Below are positions 10,373-20,700 of a DNA stretch of 64,000 nucleotides, one piece after another (the stretch's first letter is position 1; each line of letters starts with the position of its first letter). The translations under genes were made by a program, and so were the position numbers. The notes beneath the pieces were generated by a model. It saw nothing but the letters and a program-made list of their open reading frames with translations. It was not told the origin of the DNA and searched no databases. Source of the DNA: Lepidurus packardi (lineage: Eukaryota; Arthropoda; Branchiopoda; Notostraca; Triopsidae). The stretch covers positions 9,606,790-9,670,789 of the forward strand of contig JAKZAN010000002.1 of assembly GCA_023053545.1 (NCBI GenBank), written 5' to 3'.

Positions 10373-12460
10373 CGTCATGCAGCTTACTTAAAGTTAATCA
10401 TGGTTGCTGCCTGACTTTGGTAGTTAGATAATGCACTCCAAAAGAACCTGGTCTATTCATTAAAACAACACAGGAACCTTTTTTTTCCAAAGCCAAAACC
10501 GTCGGAGCTTATATACGGGTAGTTCAGGACGCAAATATAGAAAGATCACAACAATTAGTCGTCCGAGTGCGGTTAATCAACAGTACAAGTGGAATAAGGT
10601 CAGGTCAGGTCAGATCAAAGACTTAGGTCAAATACCAAACATAATCTCCCAATACCAAGGTTAACTGATAAGAAATACACATCCTTATACCTAGGCTATA
10701 GATGGGACTAGTTAATGCCGATAATCAACTCCGACTATGCTGAGTTAAATGTGTTTAAGTGAGTCGTCTAGAAACAACAACATTAACGCTAATGATAATC
10801 AACTGTTAACGAAGTTTCCGAATTGATAAAGTTGTTACAACTTCATTAACTATGACCAACATTTAGCTAATGCCTAAAAGTCGCGTCTAGACAACTTATC
10901 TGATTAAGTTAGGACTAGGATATGACAAAATAGCATTTCGTCACTTCGTAAAAACGTTTTCCTCATATAAATATAAAAAATAACCAATCCGAATAAAAAC
11001 CGAATCGGTCTCTTTTCTAGTGTAGGCCTTAACTGATCACAAATGCACCGCAAATAATGCTCTGAAAAAAAATAATTGGCCATACGTGAAAACGTCATTT
11101 TTTGGTCGTTCGAATGGACTTTCTGTCGATAATGTGTTTAATTATGTGAAGGTGCTACACCTAATAAAGCACTGAAAAGGTTTAGTCTTGGTAAAGCATA
11201 TTTCTTCGCGTCGGAAAAAGTCTACATTCCGAAAATGAACAACACGGATGTGAAAGAAAGATGGTTATATAACAAACTATTTTTCAGAATGTACTACTTA
11301 TTTATAGATCTTTATACAAATCAGGAGACGTCTTATTAATGAAACTATATATTTTGATTGATTGTCTCTCCTATTTCTCGCTATTCTTTTGCGCAAGATG
11401 AGCAGCTGGACGAGAATTAAAGTTTCTCCAAGAAAACTTGGACAAACACTTCACTTGTCAAAGGTGTAAGCGGAAACACGTCCATCGTTTGCGGTTCAAA
11501 ATACTTTCTGATAGGAAAGCGACAGTAAAAATACTTTTTGACAGAAAAATGTTGTCCACATGCTTCCAAACTCTCGATATGGCCGTCACGAAAAAAATTC
11601 CTTTCCTATTTTAGAGCTCCGGAAATTCTGTGGGTCAAAGTAATATTCTTTGCGTCATAATTAAGTTTACCAGTCAAACAACAGCTATCAAAGAATTTAT
11701 TATGCATAAATATAGATAGATCGAGAAATGGACTGTTTCACACAGCCCTCTACGAGACTTGTTGGAAAATGCCATATCTACCAAAGCACTATGTATGACT
11801 CAACAAGACAAGACAGACGTACCATTTCTACTTTAATCAAACTGAGATCCACACATTTTCCTACAGAAGCCTTTTTATAATATCTCAACACAAGACTTGA
11901 CACACATTTCCTTCCGGTGTAGACTTTTAAACAGACTAGAGCCTATATTTATTACGTGAACTGGCAAAATTGAAACTACATTTTAAGTTAACCCACAGAC
12001 TTTTTTGACTGATCAAAGGCTTTTCCCAATAGTCGTGGCTTTATGTCAGCCTAAGAACTTTGCAAAAAACATAGTCATACTGCTTGCTGCCTTACAAGAA
12101 TTGAAACGAAGAAAAAAATCAGCAGCAGCATCAGATCACTTACGTTCCCAAAGAAAAGTTGCGAACTTCTCGTCCTTTAATTTTTATTTCAGGTTTTTAT
12201 TTTGTATTAAGGCATTTGTTAAGCATAATTTGGTCTTCTTGGTTATAAAAACTTGTTACTTAAACAACAAAGGACGGGGCTGTTAAGATAACATTCCACT
12301 TTCACTGTACGTTTTTTTAGTCATATTAATATTATTTCCGTTTTGTTGCCGTCAGTTGTCAAAAACCCATGCCACCTACTGAACACATAATATTTTTATA
12401 TTTATTATTTCGGTTCTAAGCACCCTAGGGCGTAAGCCGCAGCAAGGCATGGGGAGAAAA
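10373..12460. other. Non-coding tract
   Basis: No gene found. The one local oddity is a head-to-tail run of AGGTCA-like hexamers at 10595-10630, given as a finding. Confidence 0.5.
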
Positions 12461-12467
12461 AAAGATC

Positions 12468-12640
12468 ACGTGCAACATGCGTTTTGCTGCTTTTAAGAAC
12501 CTCCTACAACATGGCTGAATCCGCTTATGCGGCTTGCTGCTTTTAAAACACCTCCTGCGACATGGCTGAATCCGCTATGCGGCTTGCTGCTTCTAAGCCA
12601 CCTCCCTCAGAACCCGCTTTTATGCGGGGTTGCTACTTTT
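12468..12640. repeat. Imperfect tandem repeat, about 60-65 bp unit
   Basis: Roughly three copies of a unit built on 'ttgctgcttttaa', 'cacctcctgc' and 'catggctgaatccgcttatg'. Each contains a small 'ccgc..atgcgg' hairpin. Confidence 0.7.
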
Positions 12641-13616
12641 GGTAAACAAGAGGGTCATGATAGCTCAACGTGGTAGCAACTACGGAGTTCGTTGCAGTTG
12701 GAAGGTCACACTGCCTTGTGTATGCAAACACAGCTTGTTTAACAACAAAAAAGGAGGGCGGGGTCTAAAGTTTCAAATTTTAAATGGTAAAGGTCAACCA
12801 CGAGATGTCCTGCATTTTCTTTAGTCTCCGTTAGATGTCGGCTTGAAAAGTTCGAACATAACAAACATTACAAGCGTAAAGGCAGCGGTTGCGTCGTAAA
12901 TGCCGGTAAACGCGAATGCAATCACAAATACGGGTTGGAGTTGGTCAGTTTAAGGTTGCGTAAGGGACGATTAAAGTCATTAAAGAAGCGATTATCAGTC
13001 GCAGAAAAAAAACGGATTTGTGTTTGGTAGTCAACCCTAATTATTCGATAACTATGTGCAGAGATAGTCATCGGTCAAAGAGGGGAAGCCAAGGGCGGAT
13101 TATTGATCCGATCCATGCATATACACATAACGACAACATAAGAGCGGCGATTTCATGTTTAGGGGGGAACGGGGGCGGGGTCTGCTTTCTCCCCTTTAGC
13201 TGCAAGCTTTGAACCCAAACAGGGGATTCCTCATGTTCCATATGCTCCCCCGCCGAGCATTAGGCAAAGGCCTCAAGTTATAGTTAGACGTGTTCGCATC
13301 TGGCATCTGCGTCTGGCTGCTCACATTCACACAATCCTTACAACGCCCCCCACACGGTGAACCCAAACACAAAATCTACGGAAGTTAGTTGCACCCTCCC
13401 CCCATTTTGGCCTGGCTTTTTCGCCTCCCGTTCGCCGAGTTTACAGTTTAGGTCCGGACGAGAGCAAGAAACATCAACGTCCGCTTTGTCCGTTGGCTGC
13501 TCTCAATTAAGTCCAATTGATCTCATCAACGTCAGATTTTTAACTCACCCAGTGACAAAATTTCCTAGGCACTGAACCAAACGAATTAGCTTAAAACCAA
13601 ACGAGCTTTGTTAAAA
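12641..13616. other. Non-coding tract before the first Orange-domain gene
   Basis: No reading frame with recognisable features. The last few hundred bases are GC-richer and presumably hold the promoter of the gene starting at 13617. I could not pick a TATA box. Confidence 0.4.
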
Positions 13617-14604
13617 ATGTCACTGAAACCCGAAATGGATCCTCTGGAAGCAATTTGCCCCAAAAATCAGGTACCAATGTTTTCCGAATCTTTAATTAGT
13701 TACATTTCTACGTCAGAACAGATATTAGTAGTGTCTAGTTATTAGAATTACGCCCTATAATCAATAGGTGCAACTATAGAATTGGAAAGGAAAGCACTTT
13801 GAATTGAACTTAAACGTTGTTAAGTTCAATTAAAAGTGAAGTCGAAACTAGATTCGTAGAAACGAATATAAAATCACAAGAAACGAAAATGAATTCACAG
13901 AAGACTTGAATTGATCCGAACTGAATTGTTGTACTTAAACTTTGCTTAAATTCAACAAGAGTTCGTAGAATGAGTGTGGAAGAGGTGAAACAAGGGGACG
14001 ATGCTGCTGTGAGCGATTCGGACGAGTTGAAGCGCATACTTCGGTCGCTGATTAGGTTACGAAGATCGTGACGTGGAATTGTATCAGTCTATAATGAGAA
14101 TGTACGGCTCTTGGGAACCAGGTGATTAATACCGATTCCATGTTTTCGTAATAGGACCCTATCCAAATGGCCGGTTATCGCGCTTGTTTGCTGGAAGCGT
14201 TGCGGTTTCTAAGGGAAGAAGCCCAGTGCGATGGGAGTCATCCGCTAGTCATGGCACTGCAACAGCACTTGCAATTAGAGCAAGCCGCTGTCGAGTACGA
14301 GAAGCTGCTTAATTGCTTGTTCGAGGATCAGGCCGAGCAAAAAACGGTGAAGCATTGTATAGCCCAGCCCGGTGGTAACGGTGCTACTTTCGCTCCGCAG
14401 GACTTGACAATTGACGAGTTGGAAAACAAAGAAAACTACCAGTTAGAGAGCGATGACATGGAACATGAAAGTTTGGAGCAGATGCGGCAAACTCTTATCA
14501 ACGCAGCCTATCGCGGTTGTGATTTACATCCGCACAATCCCAATCTCACATTGAATACGTCCTTACCGTCACCAGGAACGGTCCCTCGCTCACCGAGTCG
14601 TTAA
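13617..14604 (+). CDS. Orange-domain protein lacking bHLH (HES/HEY-related), copy A
   Basis: The secure part is 14155-14604. Its residues AGYRACLLEALRFL, then HPLVMALQQHL, fit the Orange domain of Hairy/E(spl)/Hey repressors: a helix with GY/GF-x3-C-x3-E-x2-RFL, a short loop, then a second helix ending in HL. The rest is acidic, then Ser/Pro-rich (SLPSPGTVPRSPSR). A short first exon at 13617-13670 (MSLKPEMDPLEAICPKNQ) ends at a GT donor and joins in phase to the AG at 14153-14154, giving 167 residues. That exon is tentative. No basic helix-loop-helix is visible in the flanking 2 kb, so the protein may dimerise or recruit partners without binding DNA. It is convergent with a paralogous gene at 15054-15626. 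An exact family name is not possible. Confidence 0.6.
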
Positions 14605-15053
14605 ACTCCCCACATTTTCACGTGCAAAAATTCCCCTCAACATAGTCATTTTCATCATATTGTTTCGTCCTAAAACCTCCTTGTTTGTCAACGAAAGGCG
14701 AACCTTCTTACACAAGAAGAACGTTTTTAACCAAAGGAAAACAATTTTCTTTTAGCATCTATATTTTTTTTTTACTGCCAAACAATGAGCAGCCGCATCA
14801 TTGTGCATTTTCTAGTCTTAAAGAGAAGTTCTACGGTTGTCATGCATTGCAATTATTTTTTGTTTTCTCTTTTCTTGCCAGAAAAAAGGAAAAGCCAAGG
14901 TAGTTTATAGCCTTGACCTTGGAAGTCGTTCGGATATGACTAGGATGATAAGGGGCGGGGCCAATTTTTCGTATCTACTTAATACATTCACTCATATAAA
15001 CGGCATGTCAACGCTATCACACTTCTTTTTAGCTTTTTCCTTTTATATCAGGA
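14605..15053. other. Convergent 3' flank between the two Orange-domain genes
   Basis: About 450 T-rich bases shared by the two convergent genes, likely both 3' UTRs. No feature seen. Confidence 0.5.
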
Positions 15054-15626
15054 TCATTGTGTGTCAGGTCCCGCCTGAGGGGGCGGGTCCTCTTCTGAGG
15101 AAGCGGCCATTGTTGCCGAAGTGGTAGCAGCAGCCGAGGAGGTACGAGGAGGTATGGAAGAGCTGGGTTGGTGGGATTGTTGATGGGCTAACAACAGTTG
15201 CTTTTGGTGCTCCAAATGCTGTTGAAGCTGCTGCACAATGGGATGCGTGGGTCCCAAGCATTCTTGTTCGATTAGGAAGCGAATAGCTTCGCGGGCACAT
15301 GTTTCAAAGCCTGCCAACTCCACCGCATCTGGTAACGCTGGCGAGGAGGTACCTGAAGAACGAGATCGAGAACGAGATCCGGGCCGACTGGTGGGTGAAG
15401 ATGCTGCCGACAGAGAGATGGACACTTCCGGTGATGCTGGAGGCGAGGGAGGCGTGCGGCATGTCTCAGGTTCGGCGGCTATAATACCCAAAATATTTTA
15501 GATCTTTTAAACCTCACGCCCCCAGGGGTCTCTTGTAACACAAAAGCTATGACCAAATGTTATACCCAGTCGTTTAGGAACGGTGGACAAGTTGTCCGCT
15601 GACATGGCCCGCTTCCGTTTCTCCAT
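15054..15626 (-). CDS. Orange-domain protein lacking bHLH (HES/HEY-related), copy B
   Basis: Two exons, 15626-15566 (MEKRKRAMSADNLSTVPKRL) and 15478-15054, are joined by an 87-base intron within an alanine codon, giving 161 residues. Residues about 21-75 are Ser/Pro/Arg-rich (SRPGSRSRSRSSGTSSP). The Orange domain follows: AGFETCAREAIRFL, then HPIVQQLQQHLEHQKQ. The tail is Gln/Ser-rich. The domain matches copy A at the GF/GY, C, E, RFL, HP and QQHL positions. The length and the two-exon plan also match, so a local duplication with inversion is likely. As in copy A, there is no bHLH. The basic KRKR at the N terminus could be a nuclear localisation signal. Confidence 0.7.
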
Positions 15627-15845
15627 AACGAATTTGATAAGTGCAAGACGGTATCCTAGACAACACGTGCGGCTGCTAGACAGATGGTTTCTTTTGGAAT
15701 CCAAGCGCAATTACCACAGCTCCTGAAAGTTCAAACCTTAAGATTTATGACAACACAGTGTTTGAAACATTCGAAACTTTTCGAGAAACAAATCGAGACA
15801 ATGAAACGCTTACAAGAGAACGTTTCTCAACATTTGATCCTATAC

Positions 15846-15895
15846 TTTAAGTACTGCAGCATGTGTCTTATAAGACACATGCTGCAGTACTTAAA
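15846..15895. repeat. Perfect 50-bp palindrome
   Basis: Twenty-five bases are followed at once by their exact reverse complement (centre between 15870 and 15871). The left arm begins tttaagtactgcagcatgtg. There is no spacer and no mismatch. It overlaps the next palindrome by three bases. Confidence 0.97.
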
Positions 15896-15924
15896 CCTTC
15901 GATACCTATAGGTATCGAAGGTTT
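15893..15924. repeat. Perfect 32-bp palindrome
   Basis: The arm aaaccttcgataccta is followed by its exact complement, with the centre between 15908 and 15909. It directly adjoins the 50-bp palindrome, so the pair could form two adjacent hairpins or a cruciform. Confidence 0.97.
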
Positions 15925-16040
15925 TCCGGTTGAATAAACTACGACATTAAACAAATTATGTACAATTTAAACAAAAATATCTCCTCGTAAGACAGCAAAC
16001 AATCTTTAGTTTAGTATCAGAAGAAGATAATATCGCGTTT

Positions 16041-16200
16041 TACTGGCTGCACTGGTGCAATATTTTTGCCACTCAGTGTATCAAAAACCTACAAGTTAGT
16101 TTAACATTTACGTGTATAACATAGAGATGTAAACATATACATATTTGACACACGGTGTACACACATTGAGTGTCAAAAATATTGCACCAGTCCAGCCAGT
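16041..16200. mobile_element. Foldback/MITE-like element with 40-bp inverted repeats
   Basis: The left arm 16041-16080 (actggctgcactggtgcaat and on) and the right arm 16161-16200, read in complement, agree at about 36 of 40 positions. They flank roughly 80 AT-rich bases. No clear target duplication is visible, so the superfamily is unknown. Confidence 0.65.
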
Positions 16201-16375
16201 GGAACTCACTACTACATTATACCCTGTTAAGCGTACCCTAGTAACGTATAGCATAGAGTTAGATAAAAAATATAAACTTACTAACAATGAATTATCCTTA
16301 CAAGGGAAGGATAAGATGGTCTGGTCACAACAGTTTCGTCTTATCTTGTTTAATCCAGGTGTGAGCCACACATGA

Positions 16376-17717
16376 CACTTCGGTGTATAGTAAGTTTAAC
16401 CGGTGAGGAAAGTGTGTTATGTTGAGAAAGAATAAGCGACACTCACAGGGAGCAGGCCAATAAACCGATATGCCAAAGTCGGGAGAACTACCTCATGTTG
16501 AGAGGCAGGTTGAAGGAAGACTGGGACCCCCATGCCCCCATACGTTCTTACTCTTTGCTGTCTAATCCTCGCAAGGTGGTTAGCATTCAAGTTTTAAAAG
16601 GGAGGGTGGGAGAAAGGCACGACACGCTTCCTTTTACCCCAACTCAGTCTTGGAAGAAGCCGAGGAGCTCGAAAAGCAGTAGAAGAAGAAAAGATTCTCT
16701 CCTTCATGGCCAAAGGGAGCACACCGGGCAGGTGCAGATCGGCGCCCGTGACGACAAACGAACTAGTCAGTTGGTCGGGACAGGCAGCTGCAGCTGCTAC
16801 TCGCCTGGAAAAACCTCCTACCCAACACCCCACAACGCTTTTTTCCCTGCTCGGCTGCTCCCTCCGTTCGCGCGCGCGTGGCACAGGGACAATTAAAATC
16901 CCACTCCAAATTATGGTCCGTAAGAAACGAGTCATACCCAAAGCAACGCTCTGCCGCTTTGCCATGGTCACATACACATATTCGCCCGAGGTCCAGCAAC
17001 CTTTTCAAAAGATCTCCCCAACCGAAAATGGTTCGAAATTCCGGCGAGGCTCTGTAGTCTCTCTACACAACCCAGCTGCCCGTCGTTCCTTTTTCGCTTA
17101 GGGGTCGATAGCTAACAGGTCAGGCAGGGAGCAAAAGCAAAAGCCCACTTTTGTTCCTCCTCTCAGTGCTTTGCAAAGCAATTATCTTGGTAGACAGGTA
17201 AAAACCATATGGCGCGAAATTCACCCTGCACCCTGCGAATCCATCTTCTTCTCCGGGCTCGGGTCATAGTAATAGTGTGTAGTTAACATAATACTGACAA
17301 GAGGGGGACGATGGACGCCAAAGGCGAACTGAGGCGAAGATGCAAATTTCTGCAAATAACTTTGATTTATTTTTCTTTTACAGCTTGTACATAAAGAGCG
17401 TAAAGTATAGAGACTTCTATTGCACCTGCAGCCTTGGGTTTCGGTTTCAGGGTAAGCAAAAATGCGTTACACCACACCTGCCTCCAAAGTAATAGTTAAT
17501 AAGATACACGGCTATTATTTACATGCTTGATCTCTGAGTTTTGGTAAGCAAGGTTTGAAGACTTGATCCGTAGTCATTAAGCCCAGGTTTTTGGAAAGGA
17601 AGGTTATAAAGTATATAAAAGCCCAGAGGCGGGAAAACAAAATGCATTGTTATAATAAAGTTTTGTTGGAAAAAATTTTCCTTGCATTCCGTTTATTTTG
17701 GCGTCCCAGCACTTGCG
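16376..17717. other. Non-coding, downstream of the large disordered-protein gene
   Basis: Several frames are open for 100-130 codons on both strands because this stretch is GC-richer. None carries a recognisable domain, and overlapping frames on both strands argue against coding. A 'gtatataaaag' motif lies near 17611. Confidence 0.4.
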
Positions 17718-20700
17718 TTAGTGACGGATCGGCCGCGATCGGGCTAAAAAGTCCGAATCAGAGTCCGTATGGCCCGAAACTGAACCCGAGGGGCGGGGCC
17801 GGCTCTTATAAGGGGCGTAGTTCACTGTTGGACGTGGTGAAGGGGCGCTGGTTCTGCCCCCGTTCGCAGCATTTGCCCCCAAACCGTGAGCAAAATCCCA
17901 GCGATAATTATCAGAGTAACGAGACGCAGACGCACCTGAAAAGAACGCAAATAAGTATTCATGTGTTGTCTCTTTTGGGGCGAGCTCTACTTCGTTCAGG
18001 CTTAGAATGGCTGCTATACATACCAATGAACTGAGGGGCTAATGATACTGGCAAATAGCAAATAACGTATACATAAAAAGTATTTCACTGCTCTAAATAA
18101 TATATAAGGTGTAGAGTAACTTGTTTTCAGTACCCGCACAGCTGCACGCACACCGTATCATTTGGATTCTTGGAAGTCTAAATGATACACACTTTTTATA
18201 CACTTTTCAAAGTGGAATTTCTTTCTACAAGACCTGGTTTGAGTTCTTTTTCTTTGAAGCCTGACTAGGCTTGTTTTTATAGTAGGAATATGCTGGCAGG
18301 GATGCCCCAGTCTGTGCAGGTGGTTTGAATCAAGTCAGCTAACTTAACTGGTGCAAGGAAGCTAACATACTTTACATGAAATTATGTAATCCAATTAAAT
18401 TATTTATCTCTCAGAATTATGTTAAAAAAATTGAAAAAGCTCGAAATGTCAAAACTTGCTTTGACATCAAAAAGATCACTTTTAGCAAAGATACAAGACA
18501 ATAAATAAATACATAATAAAAACATCAAATACAAACATGTGAAAATTATCCGCAATATTTCTTATGTTAATAGTTTGTTAACATCAAATTAGTTCTTGTT
18601 GAATTTTTTATTAGTTTCTCTTAATATTTATAGTTTGATTTTTCGTTTTAGACCTAAGTTTATTAAAAATTCTGTTATATTTTTATTTAGTACTAGCGAT
18701 TACTGTTACACTTTGATAGCTTCATTATATGGCTAGTTTAAGAAAAAAAATTGAGAAAATAGAAAGTTGATTACCTGACGGAGTATTTGAGCGGCAATTA
18801 GAACTAGACCGACCATCTCTGTATAAAGAGCTCTCACCCCCTGACTCGGACCCCCTGTAAATGGAAACATTTTGATTAGTTTTCCAAGAAAGGTACTCCC
18901 AAAAATATATGGTACCTTCTTTGTGGTCGAGGGTTAGGATCCACGTACTGTCGTGGACTGCGGTAGTCTCGGTACTGGCGATGCTCTGTCCGGTACTCGG
19001 ACAATTCCTGGGTTAGGCATCTGTTGCGCGACGGAGAATCGCGTTTGGATTTCTTATCCGTTTTGCTCAAGCTACTCGTCGAAGACTCGGCTTTGCGTGG
19101 AATGTGGTATCGTTCGCTGAGTTCAACAGAAGACGTACTCAAGTTGCGACTAAAACGAGCTGCCTCGTTTGTTAAGGCTGTCGGACGATGCTTATTCATA
19201 CTGGAGTCACTGCTCCTGCGCGGTGTGTAAGAATCGCTCAAGTCAGCCGAGGAAGTGCTGTAATCCAGTTTCCCTTCCTTTTCACGCGGCTTCGAACGCA
19301 TGGAATCGTCATCTGGGTACTTTAGGTACCTAACGGGCATAACTCCTTCCTTTTGGGACTGGGTTACAGTGTTTTTCCTCTCGAATCGCGATTCCCGCTC
19401 TGCAGAGGGAATTTGCGCCGTTTGAGGGTAATCTGCGTTGCCATTGCGCACCCGCGAAGCCGCAATGATCTCGCGGCGCATTTCGACCTCCTTGCGAGGA
19501 GCGGGAGCGCCTTCAGGATCCTGGCGCGTGCGCGAAAGGGTCGAATCAGCGCTGGACAAAGCACTTTTGGATCGGCGCCATTTCAAACCCAGAAACGAGC
19601 GTTCTTTGACGATTTGCGGTGACCCGGACGGTAAGTCGGGTGTTCGAGAGTCCCTGACGCGGTAATCCTTGCCATTGATCGCGTACGGTTGATTTTCACG
19701 ATTGGGCGATCTGATCTGATTTGGATTGGGCAACCAGTACTTTGAATCTTTGGTAGAATTCGACTCAGCTTGGGCCGAAGGAGATTGGGGAGCCGAAAAC
19801 GACGAATCCCAGGGTTGTGAAGGCGAAGATTCTTGAGCAGAATCATCCCAATCCGCTGGCGACGTCGGCCAAGTCGGTGATTCCTCTTCCTCTTCTTCGC
19901 CGTCACTGCTCATGCGCACTGGATTCTCACCTCGACTAGAACTTTCCAAATTCAGCAACCGTAATTGCTGCCGAATCGTCGCCTTCTCTTTGGCTCGCTT
20001 CTTTTGGAACTGCTCCTCCACTTGACGCATTGATTCAACTTCGCGCAAACGCTGTTTCTCGCTAATTTCCGCTTCTTTAGTGAGCCTGGCCTCCACCATG
20101 CGTCGCTCTTCTTGCCGTATTGTGCTTTGGAAGGTGAATTTCTTCCCCTTTTTGCGCGCCGCTCTCTGAGCTGGGCCCATATTGCGCACAGAATCGTTCA
20201 CGCGATCCAGCGATTGCGTCAAACCGTTCTCCATGCTAGGTTCCAGCAACGGATCGGCCGATCGGGACCGCTGCATATCATACGCTGTTACAATACGACG
20301 AGAATCGTACTCTGGCAAATACATGATCCGTTGCTTGGATCGATTCGAGTTCGAATTCTTTGAAGGTGACACCAAAAGTTGGGAGTCGGAACCGTTCAAT
20401 ACTGAATTGGGAGCACTCCTACTCAATAACCAGTTATCGGTCTCTTTTTCCCCTCCAGATTCAGAGAGATCTGGTGATTTACTCCTTGCTCGGATCGCGG
20501 CCGTGATTCCCGACACGGATCGCTTCAACTTTCGCAAACTGTTGTAAGTTTGTGGCGAGTTTTTATTTTTCTCGGTAGAAACCGATTCTTCCAGCGGGAA
20601 CATCTTCCGCGTAAATTTCGGCGGAGTGATTCTACCGGACAAGTGCTGGTCGATACTTCCAGAGCGCTCAGCGATGGATTCGTCGAGGGTCTCATTACGA

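Noticed and set aside
16495-17101. Frames of 127-133 codons on both strands
   Set aside because: Several mutually overlapping frames in one GC-richer patch, without motifs. Treated as non-coding.
20182-20547. 121-codon frame antisense to the large disordered-protein exon (and others like it between 19.0 and 22.3 kb)
   Set aside because: They are shadows of the 3.8-kb exon, whose biased Ser/Pro/Arg codons leave the opposite strand open. None has family features or splice logic.
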